Positions 1-10,683 of a DNA stretch of 64,000 bases are shown in pieces. The stretch is from contig CM074702.1 in the NCBI GenBank assembly GCA_037367355.1, positions 2,914,001-2,978,000 on the forward strand, written 5' to 3'. The position numbers and the translations under genes were made by a program. The number at the start of each line of letters is the position of its first letter. Positions within the stretch are counted from its first letter, which is position 1. The stretch comes from Neoscytalidium dimidiatum. Lineage: Eukaryota > Ascomycota > Dothideomycetes > Botryosphaeriales > Botryosphaeriaceae. The notes under the pieces are model-generated. The model did not search any database. It saw nothing but the letters and a program-made list of their open reading frames with translations, and was not told the origin of the DNA.

Positions 1-187
1 AGACGCCGGGGAAGAGGAACTCGAGGTCTGCTTCGACGCCCGGCCAGACGGTGACTTCGGGATGGAGGAGGACTTCGGCCTTGTAGGGCTCGAGGTCGAA
101 TTCGACGGACGCGATGGTCGAGGAAGAGGTGGCTGCGGCAAGGGAGCCGAAAAGCGGGAGGAGGGCGAACAGCTTGGCAGAAATCAT
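1..187 (-). CDS. Secreted protein, 5' end only (runs off left edge)
   Basis: An ATG at 187-185 opens a frame that stays open to base 1, so only the first 62 residues are visible. The first 19 or so residues (MISAKLFALLPLFGSLAAA) form a clear signal peptide, followed by a Ser/Thr stretch and a region rich in Glu, Val and Leu. A TATA-like motif lies about 120 bp upstream at 309-316, supporting this start. I do not recognise the family; function cannot be given from this fragment beyond secretion or cell-wall location. Confidence 0.65.
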   Translation of the reverse strand, partial: MISAKLFALLPLFGSLAAATSSSTIASVEFDLEPYKAEVLLHPEVTVWPGVEADLEFLFPGV

Positions 188-308
188 TGTGATGGTGGAC
201 TAGCTTGAAGCTGGGTGCGATGAAGAAGGAGGAAAGAAACCGTGAGGATGTAGATTGCTGCAGAAGAGCTTAATGCGGATGAAGACAGAAGAGTGACGGT
301 TTCGACCC

Positions 309-316
309 TTTTTATA
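309..316 (-). promoter_or_regulatory. TATA box of the left-edge secreted gene
   Basis: TATAAAAA on the minus strand, about 120 bp before the ATG at 187. Several other genes here have a TATA element 105-150 bp before their ATG, so the spacing is consistent. Confidence 0.4.
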
Positions 317-945
317 CGTGCAACCTCTTGTGATTCCGTCGCGCACTCGGTACTCTCTCGTCACTATCACAGTTTCTCCATCGACTCGTAACGTAGCCTT
401 TCCGACTCATTGTATCTTTCTCCAATGTTCACATTCTCTGTATGTGGATCCAAGACGGTGGTCGCCAAGTAGGTATTCAAGGTGTAGTAGTCATTCGTGC
501 CAAGACCGAAACTCGTGTTCGGGTCAGAATCCACCGGTCTGGATCTGAAACTGTGCACGAAATGCGTGATAGCGCGTTACCAAGCTTCTCGGCACGGAGC
601 GGTGAATCAGCAAATACCCATCCAAATACGCAGACGACCTTATCTGATGATGCTGAGTAAGTGCTCTGTGGTTCACGAGATTAGCTTGACAGGCCAAGCT
701 TGTGCTAGTGCTTTGAATGGCGACTACCTGAGTAGGAAATGGCTCGTTCCCTTCTTGGTATGCGAAGATTGCGTATAGCGCGGGTGACACTGACTGCTGA
801 CAAAGAAGCCACCGCGCTGCCGTCGAGAAGGAAGATATCGGATACGATGAAAGCCAAGGGTTTGTGTCGGGCTCTTCATGAACCTGCTGAATCGAAACAC
901 TATTGTTTCCAAGAGGAAGACAAATTCGTGGAGGAGGCAGGGGAG

Positions 946-951
946 TATAAA
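946..951 (+). promoter_or_regulatory. TATA box of the crystallin-like secreted protein gene
   Basis: TATAAA 120 bp before the ATG at 1066. Confidence 0.4.
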
Positions 952-1065
952 GAGACAGGAATCCATCCAGATCAAATCGCATCACAGCATCACTCCTGAA
1001 AACTTCCATTCCGACAAAGACTCCAATCACCCTCAAATCGCAGCATCTCTTTGCTCACATACAAA

Positions 1066-1586
1066 ATGTTCTCCCTTCCCAACATCGTTTGTGCCATCCT
1101 GGCCATCGGCGCCCCGCTCGCGTCCGCCTCTCCTGTTCCTGTGCCGGAGCCTGAATTGGAGACTCGCCAGAGCCACTCTGCTATCAGGTTCTGGGTCAAC
1201 AAGGACTTCAGTGGTGCTTGGGCCGACATGTCCATTGCGAACATTGGCCAATGCGGTCAGTATTCCTCCACAGTGAAACGCCCCCTCACTCCTTTCCCAA
1301 GCTAACGAAACCACCACGCAGAGCAACTTCCGACCTCCGTCAAGGACAAAGTCAGTTCCTTCAAGCTCGGAGTCTACAACTGCCGATTCTTTGACTAAGT
1401 TTTTGCACCTGCAAATGTCAAATCCCAACAGACGCTCATAAGCATTGCAGGCACGACAACTGCCAAGGTGCCAACCAGTGGTTCGACCATGACAACGCTA
1501 ACCTCAGGATCGGTGGAGCTTGGGGATACACTGGTTCGCAGAACGATGAGCTTAGCAGCGCTCAGTGCTGGCTGAAGGGTGTGTAA
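1066..1586 (+). CDS. Small secreted beta/gamma-crystallin-like protein, intron 2 with non-GT donor
   Basis: Exons 1066-1255, 1322-1394 and 1451-1586 give 132 residues with consistent phases. Residues 1-20 form a signal peptide, followed by a Pro/Glu spacer. The mature part has about five Cys and the order VNKDFSG, then LPTSVKDKVSSFKLG, then YNCRFF, then NCQG. This resembles the Greek-key sequence of beta/gamma-crystallin-like secreted proteins (inference). Intron 1 is GT-AG. Intron 2 (1395-1450, 56 bp) starts CTAAGT where GTAAGT is expected, and an in-frame TAA (1396-1398) follows at once. If CT-AG is not spliced, the product is truncated after about 88 residues and loses the last Cys pair. 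The downstream exon is otherwise clean, so the lesion is recent or a base-call error. Confidence 0.6.
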
Positions 1587-4257
1587 AGGAGAGACTCTGT
1601 GGGGAGTTCAAGACGCAGCGCAGTTCGGTGCCAGGTACATTGTTAATTTCATGGTGTTGCACTTTAGCACCCCAGCATCTTGGCTAGTTACTATCCATAC
1701 AATTTGATTCTCTACTTGGCGGAAGTATGCTATGTGAAGACAAATATTCTATTATACGGCTCAGGCCGATTACAAAGTTAACGTGAGTGCTCGAAAGCTA
1801 AGTAGATTACATTCCCGAACGACACAAAGCAGCTAGTATCACGCTCATGCCTAAGGCCCTTCAACCACTTCGGATTTCTTGATTAATAAGATTGATTAAA
1901 GCGGGATGTTTCCTTTGAGACTCTTGAGCTTCCAGTCACCCCCAGAATAGAGGAAATAGAAAACTGCTCCTTCGTCACTGAACAATTGAGCCGATTTCTT
2001 CCCTTTCCAAAATCTTCCGCAGGACATGTGAACGCTTATGCCAGTCTTATTCTCCCGCGCAAACGTCCAATCTCGCTTCTTTGCGTCCTCTTTTACCCGG
2101 AAGTTGTCTGAGCCGAAACTCGTGTCATGCCGTCCCCTTGCGTGGCGAGAATGATGTATTGTTCGATGCCATACTGCGTGGCGGCCTGATGGCTTTAATA
2201 TATTTTGAAGGGAGTGAAATAGCGAGGTGCTCGTCCTTGTTTCTCGTTGCTGGCGAGTCATGCGCAATAATGTCGTAGTCATAGACAAAGCTCCTAAGAT
2301 TGCTAGTGATTCTCTGGGCGTAGGTCTGAAATACTTAGTAGCCAGAGCCGACCTGTAGGAAGGTACTATCATACTGAGTTGAGCTGTTTCTCCCGCGCTT
2401 TGAATGTTCCCTTTGTGCTTGTTGGAGTACCTGCAAAAGATATGATGGTATCTCGTGTAACGACGTGTCTCTACCACTAGGTTTCGGAGCCACCTAGCAG
2501 GCTCAGGGTTTATCGAAGGGTTTACCTTGAGGCGAAGAAAGGGGAGCAATGAAGGAACAAGAAGTCACGTGATGTGGGAGTTCAGTAGGCCTTGTTACCT
2601 CCAATTGGAACTATGGGTTTTGATTGGAATTTTGAGTTGACCACGAAGGTCAAAGTACTATCTAATGAGCGTGGTTATATATAATAGAGAAACTACAACA
2701 ATCTGTGGATAATAATGGATAGTTGGTATCCTCTGTTATTCAGGTGTCGTGGAGGATAGTTGTGATTTCTTATTATCTGGCGAGTCCAGTGGGTCCCACG
2801 TAACGCGGGCGCTAAAGCCCACTTCCTGGAATTCGACTTTTGCAGCGGTTAAGGAAGTACTCTACTGACCTGACCGCCCATTCTTACCAAGGCGCTTCGT
2901 CGGTTCCTTGGTTCCGTGAGTGCCGTCCCTTTCGCCTGATTTCCCCGCGCGGGCGCGCCGGTGGTGCGGCTCTTCTGTCCTTGGGTTTCTCCGGCCTCTG
3001 CAGGGTCTTTCCCGTGCGGGCTTCCCGCCTGTAGGTTTATAGAGCCCTCGTCTCCTAGGGTTCGTAACACCTCGCTGGCCTGAGGAGTTAAGAGATATTG
3101 CTACCTACCTTATCTAATACGGACAGCAAACTCCGATATCGGACTCTTAACTCCTATGCCTCGGTCACAAGCGCTAGCATCATGCTGATAGATAAGCATG
3201 CGGCATTGGGGAGAATAAGACGGGAAGGCTCGAGAATACAAAAAACAATGACGTACTGAAGGTATCTAAAATCTCATTTTATCGTGATATTAACCTCTAC
3301 TTCCGAGCTAGCCGCGGTCGCGATTGGTACAGTGACTTAAGGTACACAGTCACTGGCTAACATGGTCTGAAAGTTCGTCCCTCTACTGCTCTTTTAGGCT
3401 GCTAGACAAAGGCATACGTTGCTAGAGAAGGTAAGGAAGTAGTTATTTCGCATTGTATATACAATATATTATGTTTACTATATTGGAGGCCCTGCTATGC
3501 CAAGTGGCCTTGTATAGCGAAGTTCATTTGTGGAGAGTTCTGCTTCTATTTCGAAGTATGCCGTCATTTCACCAGGAATGGAAAGCGCAAATAGGACAGA
3601 ACAAGCTTGTATCGCGTTTAAGGTGCTTGCCTTAGGCGTAGCGTTGTCGATAACGCGATCCAGAACATTATACATTACTTTGTAGACTGATAGGAGCAAT
3701 CAGTGCTGAGAAAGGTTAGAATATTTTATCGGAAGGTTTCGCTTAGTCAGCTCGGATTACACATGCGGTGTCTTCCTAACCAGCGTTAATCCTGGCCTAT
3801 ATTAAACTGAAGATGATGGTTCTCTGCCTCGTTGCTTATACTGCATCTTTTAACAGGCATAGGGTAGTTGGTATTTGAAAAACTATCTTACTAACAAGTT
3901 CTCAATCGGGAACCTTGTAGTCACCTTAAGGAAGTGCCAAGCCGTTCATGTTCGATGAAGTTTAAGGCTTCAATGGTGTAAACCAGAGTATATTGAAATT
4001 GTGGAGATCTCACCAGACACAGGCGGAGCCCCGTACCTATAGCTCGACGGTAGTTTCTAGTCGTAGACGCTTGAGCCAGATTTCTTCATGAAGCCATTTG
4101 GTTCTTCTCTGTAATCATCTCTTTCCAGATACGACGTCCGATTTCGGTCAAAACAATGTTGATGGGGCTGCTCTCAGAGTAGAACGACCATTCCTCAGCA
4201 AACGCGGAGACTTTAGTTACGTTCATATGGTTTCGATAGAATATCTGGAAAAGGCAA
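1587..4257. other. Gene-poor, partly AT-rich block with possible coding relic
   Basis: No intact gene. On the minus strand about 1896-2340 several short frames read like pieces of one protein broken by frameshifts, ending in a peptide with GAVFYFLYSGGDWKL just before the stop at 1896. I do not recognise the family. From about 2560 to 4250 the DNA is AT-rich with many TATA and TAAG tracts around one GC-rich island (about 2780-3060), as in degraded, possibly RIP-mutated transposon sequence. No terminal repeats or transposase motifs could be made out. Confidence 0.35.
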
Positions 4258-5523
4258 TCATTTACCGCCGTGGTTATTGGGCGAAAGGGTGATTACAAAC
4301 CTGATCCAACTGCGAACCATCAGCAGAGCAAGTTGCTCATACCGCTCTCTCCTATCCTCGGGCTCGACCGCGAAGGAATTAATGTCGTAGCCTGCGCTAG
4401 TCAGGTGACTACGTCGCTGCGTGTTTGCATGGTATTTTGCCTGCCGCATGAACGTAGTTCCTTCAGCGTGGTTAGTGCCAATGAGCAGAGGCACCCGCGC
4501 AATGTCGCCATTGCGCATCGACGTATTCTGCAGCAGGATCATATCGTCAGCGATGTACCCGGGAGTTCCCCAGTTCTGCGTCGAGAAGATGGCGTGCAGA
4601 GACTCCACAGAGGCAGAGCGCAAATACGCCGGGTGGTCTGCAGCTTTCAAGCAGTTTGTGGCCCCGAGCACAGCCTGGTGCTTTTCCTCGATCGCTTCAT
4701 CAGGGCCGGAAGGGTGCCCATCGCCGGCCCAGCAATTCCATGATGGCCGCTCGGAACGGCCGCTCGTCCTGATCTGCGTAACCTCGCAAGTAGAGACCCA
4801 CGGGGTTTCCTCCCGCTGACTCGCCCTGGATTGTTACGCGCGCAGGGTTGCCTCAGAACGCTGCGGTGCTCTCCTGAACCCACTGCAGAGCCGTCCCCTG
4901 GCCGTGCAAACCTTTGTTGGCCAAGCCCGCCGCGGAGACCTCGGAGCCTCCCAGGAACCCCCAGCCCGCCGCCCTGTAGTTGAACGAGATCCCGACCATT
5001 GGCATCCCCATCTCAACAGATGTTGTAATCAAGGTGGACATCTTGTACTGCTGGTCCCGACTGGTGTCGTCCTGGAAGCCACTGTCGTAGATCCATACCA
5101 GCACCAGGTGCAGTTCTGCGGAGGTGCTGCTGCTGTTAGCGACGTTGAAAGCGAGGCAGTCCTTGCTGCAAAGTCTTGTTGATCGAAACCTTCGAGCCCC
5201 AGCGGTTAGCCTTTACAAGCAGGTATATACGAAGTCGTTTGAAAAGGTGTGTTCTATCTCGTTTCCAGGGGCTGTGGAAGGCGAAATCGTCGCTCTCCGA
5301 CAGGTGGCTCTGCGAATGGAATGCCGAGGAAATAGTCCTGCTGGAGCAATTCATTGTGGGCATCAATGACTGTCCCGCTGTGTACCTCAACAGAAGTGAC
5401 ACCGGAATTAGCTACCGGGAAAGCTCTCGGAGTTGCGGGATTGCGGGCGAAAGGACGAAGAGAGGGCAGCGGCGACTTCATGACAAGAATGCGATGGGAG
5501 GAGTGTCTTGGAGAACGTCTCAA
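4258..5523 (-). pseudogene. Type-B carboxylesterase pseudogene
   Basis: Minus-strand fragments in family order: an N-terminal piece with YFLGIPFAEPPVGERRFRLP (5523-5254), then DCLAFNV and LVLVWIYDSGFQDD, then GISFNYRAAGWGFLGG, then the nucleophile motif QGESAGG near 4815, then the C-terminal piece with GTPGYIADDMI and PLLIGTNHAEGT, ending at 4258. Lesions: an in-frame TGA near 4853-4855, where the family has Gly just before the GxPxRVTIxGES segment; at least one frame change between 4670 and 4760; and the oxyanion-hole His-Gly-Gly replaced by Tyr-Asp-Ser. The C-terminus stops well before the family's usual 500-550 residues. The enzyme would have been a secreted or cytosolic alpha/beta hydrolase; it cannot be functional now. 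Confidence 0.75.
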
Positions 5524-6010
5524 AGGGAATCTCGATTCCTTTCACTTTGTACTCGTACGCATGCGTTCCTTCTTCATTGATTTACAGCTATTGGCCCAAG
5601 TGATTGTGTTTCGTATAATGTCCGTCCAAGCTCTTCGCTCAGCGGTGAATGATCTCGGATTTATGCTTACAAGAGATCGACTCCTCTGATTCGTCATTTG
5701 AAAATTGAGGAAGAGCCGTCGGCTAGTCGCGCCGGAAGAGACGTCCGACAATGACGTAGGCGAAGACCTCATGGTTAAAGGCTGAGTCAGGCTTCTCCCC
5801 ATTACATGAGCATTGCCACCTGGTAAACGATAACATGCCTAAAGCTTTTGCTGCCCCATAGATCCAAGTTAATTTATAGATAAGCCTGCCCTAAAGGTGA
5901 ACGAATGCTTGTTTTGGCCATCATCTGCCCTGAGCATACGACATCTGGTCTAGTATTGTTCCGAAATCAAATAAGTCTGAGCATGGCTTGACGCCAAAAT
6001 GACCAACACC
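5524..6010. other. Intergenic spacer
   Basis: About 490 bp upstream of the dead esterase and downstream of the HET gene. A short open frame (5542-5802, minus) has no recognisable content. I see nothing else. Confidence 0.4.
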
Positions 6011-9000
6011 TTAGCATATCGAAATCTTCAGCCCCGATTCCTTCGGACCGATGCATTTCCCAGACATTCTACCTACTCCAGCACGCTCCCAGATTTCTCT
6101 ATCCCCTACGCTCGATTTTCGACGCACCACAAGCACGTAATGCGTCTTGTCCGCAACTGCACCCGTTTTGTCACGAGCTACGACCACGCATTTCAATCCC
6201 TGTTCTCCTGTTCTCTCAGGTTCATCATAGACCATCTTCGCGTCTTTCTCATCTTTTTTGAAGCTCCTTGCCACTGCTTCAAGTTCAGTGCTCCCTCCAT
6301 CGGCGGTATGCCATGAGGGTTGCTGAAGATCCTGAGCCTGGTGAAGTCTCTGAGCCAGATCGGGGCTCTGCGACCAAGGCGACTTGATGACATTTTTCTC
6401 CCAGCTAACGCTGCCAAAAGGGGGGTCCATGTAGTCGATTTCTCCTTCGTATGCCATCCACGACCATGTTGGGACTGAAATGGCCTTGTTCTGCTTGAAA
6501 TCAATTTTCTTCATCGGTTTACCATCTTTGCGTTGCCATAGGAGACTACGCCCCAGGAAGCTCTCAAACTCAGGCTTGCCACTTTCCAAAATGCCATATC
6601 CACCGTGAACACCGAGGGCTGTGATCAGTCTCTTTTCCAGTCCGGCAATCGCAAGAGGCCTATCCTCATTTACAGTTAAAGCGAGCTGTGAGTACTGCCT
6701 ATACAGGTCCTCGTAGCGAAGGATCTTCTCTCCTTTCGATGCTTCCATAGCTACGTTGGGAAAGTCAGGATCACCGAGGAAGGCATTCTTTGTGCTAGAA
6801 ATGACTTAGGCAAGCGTTCGTCTTTTTTACGGGCATGACTTACTTCGTCATTCTAGAGAGCGTTTCGCAACGAACGCCAGTACCGCATTCCCAATACGTT
6901 TGTGTATCAGTAAAATGAATCGTTCGGCGTGCCAAAGCCCTTTCCTGTAAGACCCATCCACGTTTGTTCAGCGTGCCCCTGAGAACATGGAGGTCAAAGT
7001 TGTCGATGCCTTCGCAAATGTGTATCGGTGCACTAGAGTTGCCTAGCGTGACGAATTTCCGGGGCTGGCGCCTTTTCAGAAATCCTTTGGAGTTGCTTGT
7101 AGCAGAGCTTGCGGCGATGACACAATACGCGGAACTGAAGACGTCTTCCATGCGCTTCGCTTCACTGTTCCAGTCTCCACCTTTGCCTTGAATGATGCAC
7201 AGGGAGTCGATCCAAAGATACTGGATGCCAAGCTGCCGCGTTATCTCAATAGCGTCTCTGAACATTTCAGGGAGCTCTCCGATGTTGATACGCGTTTTGA
7301 ATTGATCAATGTTGCTCACTGTGGTGCAAAATCGACCGTTTTCGTCGTTTCCCCATCGGTGAGACAATGCGATGTATCTTCCCTCTTTACGTTGAGTTTC
7401 CCAGAGGTGCACTGATGAGCTTGCGAGCCTTTCAACATCTATGACTCTTGTAGGTAGCCTGGAATGTGCGTGCGGGCGACACTGATGGCTGTTGTCGCAG
7501 TGCTTGAGCCAATGTCGGATAAGCTGGACATGTGTTTCGCTCCCTGCTTCTGGGAGCCTTGGAAAACCTATTTGAATGTCCTGGTATGTTTTTTCGGAGC
7601 CTAATTGAATAATGTCACCATGGAAGCTGAGAGATTTTATGCGCAAAGGTGATATCATGCGTACCTTTACTTCCGCAAAGCGACAGGTATGGAAAATCCG
7701 GAAGGAGGGAACCATCGCTAGATACTCTCAAAGTTGATCCTTTCCTTACAAATCGAACTTTTTCCGCATTCAACCCGTTGCAGGCTTGCAGCATGAGTTC
7801 ACAAAGCCGGTATTTGGGCGGTCTTACCCGCAGATCCGCTAGGGATACATCGATATGCATGTAAGAGCGTCGAAAGTCCAAAGTATTGCAGTGGTCACAG
7901 AGTTGAGATTGATGATGTTGTATCTGGAGAGATGAATGTCCCATCCGGTTGAGCTCCCCGAGAACTCGGAGAGCAAAATTATTGTCGATCGGAAAATCCC
8001 AGATATCATTCAACTGCTGCAAGTTAGCATTTTTGACTTACGAAGTCTGTGTGCGTATACATACGGGCTTGAGATAAGTTAGCTAAGTCTAGTTTTCGAC
8101 TGAAGGGGAAGACTTACCGGCTGATACAGGGAGCAATCTTTGAATTAGCATAATATAGCTTCAAGATAGTATGGTTCAACTTACATGCTGCGCAATAGGT
8201 AAGTAGTGAGCTTAACAAGTCATATTGCATAGGGCTTACTTACCGTCTAAAGGCCGAAATCAAACTCCATATATTAACAACTCCTATTTAGTGCAATCAA
8301 ACTGGGTTTCACTTACATACTGCCCCCAGAGATAGACGTCAGCCCCGGAGAAAGAGTTACATGTTCTGTTTCAGGTTCGCGTAGGACTAGAAAGCTGGGT
8401 TTAGGCAGCTATACGTACAGTCTACAACTTGCATGTATTAATTAGCCTCTGATATACTGTGTCTACTAGACGCATGTGATATAGAGTAGTGTAGAGCAAC
8501 TAACGTTTTTGTTTGGCCGGGACTGCTCTAGTCCAGCTTTTAGTTCTGTTATAGCAATTGAACTCTTTCCAGTGCACAGGTAACCGGCGTCGCTTTGTGC
8601 CTTTTGTATAATTCTACTCAGCTCTGAATCGAGGTCAGAGGCGGAAATGTGGAACGGACTGTCAGTGCCCTGGTTCGGTATAGAAACGACAAGAAGGCTC
8701 GTTCTGACTAGCTCGAGAAGGTCTCCAAGCGCTGTTTTTTTTTTTTTTTTTTTTACATGCATCATGTTTAGGCAGGATGTTCTCCATCAACTTCTTCGCA
8801 ATGTCTTGCACGTAGGCTCGAGATACTCCAACCAGCGGGCTTTCTAGTCGGTAAAAGATTGTGTCTTGCCGCGGGTTCTTGAGAGGCTGTTTGAGGAACA
8901 GGCCAAGCTGCTCCTTGCCGTGTAGAAGCCAGATAAGGAACTCGAGAATGATGCATCCCATGGACCATATGTCGTAGAGACGGGTTCGAGGCAGATTGCT

Positions 9001-10323
9001 GTCGGTTACTACCTCTGGAGGTTCGTACTGAAATGTTCCGTATTTCTGGGAGGTCGGGAGATTTCTAAGGGTTGTGGGAAGGGCGTGTTTCTTGGCGAGT
9101 CCCAGGTCGGCAATCCGAAGAACTCCGAGCTGACTATCTTCTTGTCCCTCCGATTTGAATCTGAGAATATTGTCAGGCTTCATATCTCCGTGCCTCCAGT
9201 GAGAGGGGTCCGAGGAATGGTTGTCTGCAGGGTTGGCACTACTGGTGGTAGCATCAGGAGAAGTGACGGTGATATCGGGACCCTCGCCAGCAGCTGCGTC
9301 CGTACCACTGTCAGCTTGTTTTCCAGAAGTGTTGATGCCGTCACTGATAGTGGCATGGTGTTGGGGATTGTGCATAGCACGTAATGCCCCAGCAAGGCCA
9401 TGCAGCTGCTCAAGAACATCTTTGATCAGGCTGGTAGTGAGGTTCGGGCTAGGGGTCGTGTCCCAATAACGTCGTAGGCTTCCTCCGTTAGCCCATGGGA
9501 AGACAAAGTAATACTCGCTGGACCTTGAAAAAGCTGCAATTGGATTAATGAGGTGTTCGTGCTTCGGCGCGGTGGTTTCAATGAGTGCTTCTGCTTCAGC
9601 ATTCCACGCGTCCTGGGGGCTGTAGTTCGTATCAGAAGGGACTTTCTTTAATTGCTTGAGCGCAAAGCCGGCCTATGTTCCATCCGGTTATGTTAGTGGA
9701 AATGAACGTGTGACTGAAGATCTTACCTGCGAGTCGGCGATGTCCTGATGATTTTGGTGAATAGCGATCTTGAATACCATGCTGAAGTTGCCTTCATCCT
9801 CAATTGCTTCGTAAGAAGTGAAGGGCAAGATGTATTCTTGCGATTCCAGAAGGAGCCTCCGGTTCCCTTTCTTGAACATGGGGGCCAAGCACTTCCATTG
9901 CTGTTCGTTGAAAGAATTGATATAGCCGATTTCCCATTCTGGAATGTCGAACGCAGCGAGAGCTCTTGTTCGAGCACAATCCTGGCCCTTCCCAAATTCG
10001 GGTTTTGATTCGATGCAGTTTTCGAGCTCTGTGATCGGTAGATGCTTGTCGGTGAGATTTGAAATTTTGAATTGTTCCATGATGGGAGTTCGATCCTGAG
10101 CATCAATGCTGGCCATGAAAACAGCCAAGAAAACCTTTTTCGCCTCGTTGAAAACGAAATTGACGAGCTCCTCCGATGCCATCGGCAGGCTCTGTTGGAT
10201 ATCGCTTATCTTGAGTTCATCCGTGATAAAGCCCTCCGGCAAGAACCTTTTGTGCGAGTCAAAAGGGCTCGTTGCATATGCTCCAGGGATGCGATTTCGC
10301 AATTTTTTCGGCGGAGAGCCCAT
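6011..10323 (-). CDS. Protein kinase-HET domain fusion protein
   Basis: Exon 1 10323-9727, exon 2 9672-8505, a microexon linker (8319-8065), then 8016-7665, 7600-6844 and 6794-6011; phases of the assigned exons agree. The kinase half has a Gly-rich GNFSMVFK, the beta3 lysine in FALKQL, a catalytic loop HGDMKPDN (HGD for HRD, near residue 360), DLG for DFG and YEPPEV. The HET half has LCDHCNTLDF, then YIALSHRWG, QYLWIDSLCIIQ and RGWVLQERALARRTIHF, the three HET signature blocks. HET proteins act in non-self recognition and cell death after hyphal fusion. I recall kinase-HET fusions of this order in other fungi, hence one gene, but annotation software may split it at about 8.0-8.5 kb. A run of 20 A in exon 2 puts the last kinase segment (TALGDLLELV onward) out of frame by one base. 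The splice path from 8505 to 8319 is unresolved. Confidence 0.72.
8017..8316 (-). other. Chain of five introns separated by 3-nt microexons
   Basis: On the minus strand five intron-like units follow each other: 8316-8247 (70 bp), 8243-8188 (56), 8184-8121 (64), 8117-8068 (50) and 8064-8017 (48). Donors are GTAAGT four times and GTATGT once; acceptors are TAG, CAG, CAG, AAG and CAG. The last three contain TGCTAAT, AGCTAAC and TGCTAAC branch sites. The pieces between them are exactly three bases: ACG (8246-8244), CAT (8187-8185), CCG (8120-8118) and CCC (8067-8065). Read after TAT (8319-8317) and before CAGTTGAAT (8016) they give Tyr-Thr-His-Pro-Pro-Gln-Leu-Asn in frame with the HET half. The last acceptor is CAGCAG, a tandem NAGNAG site. 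Confidence 0.6.
8735..8754. repeat. 20-base A/T homopolymer inside the kinase exon
   Basis: Twenty consecutive T on the plus strand (A on the coding strand). It encodes six Lys and shifts the frame by +1 relative to the conserved C-terminal kinase segment. Nineteen A would restore the frame. Alternatively GT, the run and CAG (25 nt) could be read as a tiny intron that also keeps the frame. Confidence 0.8.
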
Positions 10324-10683
10324 TCTGAGCTTGGAAAAGTAGCGGTCGAATGGATGTAGTGAGAAAAGTGAAGACGCGGTGGCGAACTACCAGCGGCAAA
10401 AAAGCGCTGGTAACAGGATATACTCCAAAAATGCAATGTTCTCATCAATCGGACGTAATTGATCAAGAAACTGGAGCAAATTTGTCAAGGTCGAAGAAGA
10501 GTGAGCGGACGATGATCTGGACAATGTGGGAGCTGGTTGAAATATTTATAGGTCTATTGATACTATAGTCCTTGGCTCTTTGTCCTATTCGCTATTAGTA
10601 TATCCACGTAAGTCTTTCGATATATGTTTGATAAGTAATGCATCTTAATACTTAATTCTGCGAACTAGAACAACTCTGACTAT
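10324..10683. promoter_or_regulatory. Upstream region of the kinase-HET gene
   Basis: About 360 bp between the ATG at 10323 and the foldback element. No clear TATA box within 150 bp; increasingly AT-rich towards 10683. Presumed promoter only. Confidence 0.3.

Larger units (their letters stand above)
190..1065. other. Divergent intergenic region, promoters only
   Basis: About 880 bp between two divergent secreted-protein genes. Several overlapping ORFs of 60-170 codons exist on both strands but none has a signal peptide, recognisable domain or splice-consistent extension, so I treat them as chance. Apart from the two TATA-like elements I see no further structure. Confidence 0.5.

Noticed and set aside
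1896..2549. 217-codon minus-strand ORF
   Set aside because: Only the last 70 or so codons look protein-like, and neighbouring frames look equally coding upstream. Kept as a possible relic, not as a gene.
8735..8758. The A-run flanked by GT and CAG as a 25-nt intron
   Set aside because: It keeps the frame but is far shorter than any other intron here and has no branch site; a length change of the homopolymer is simpler.
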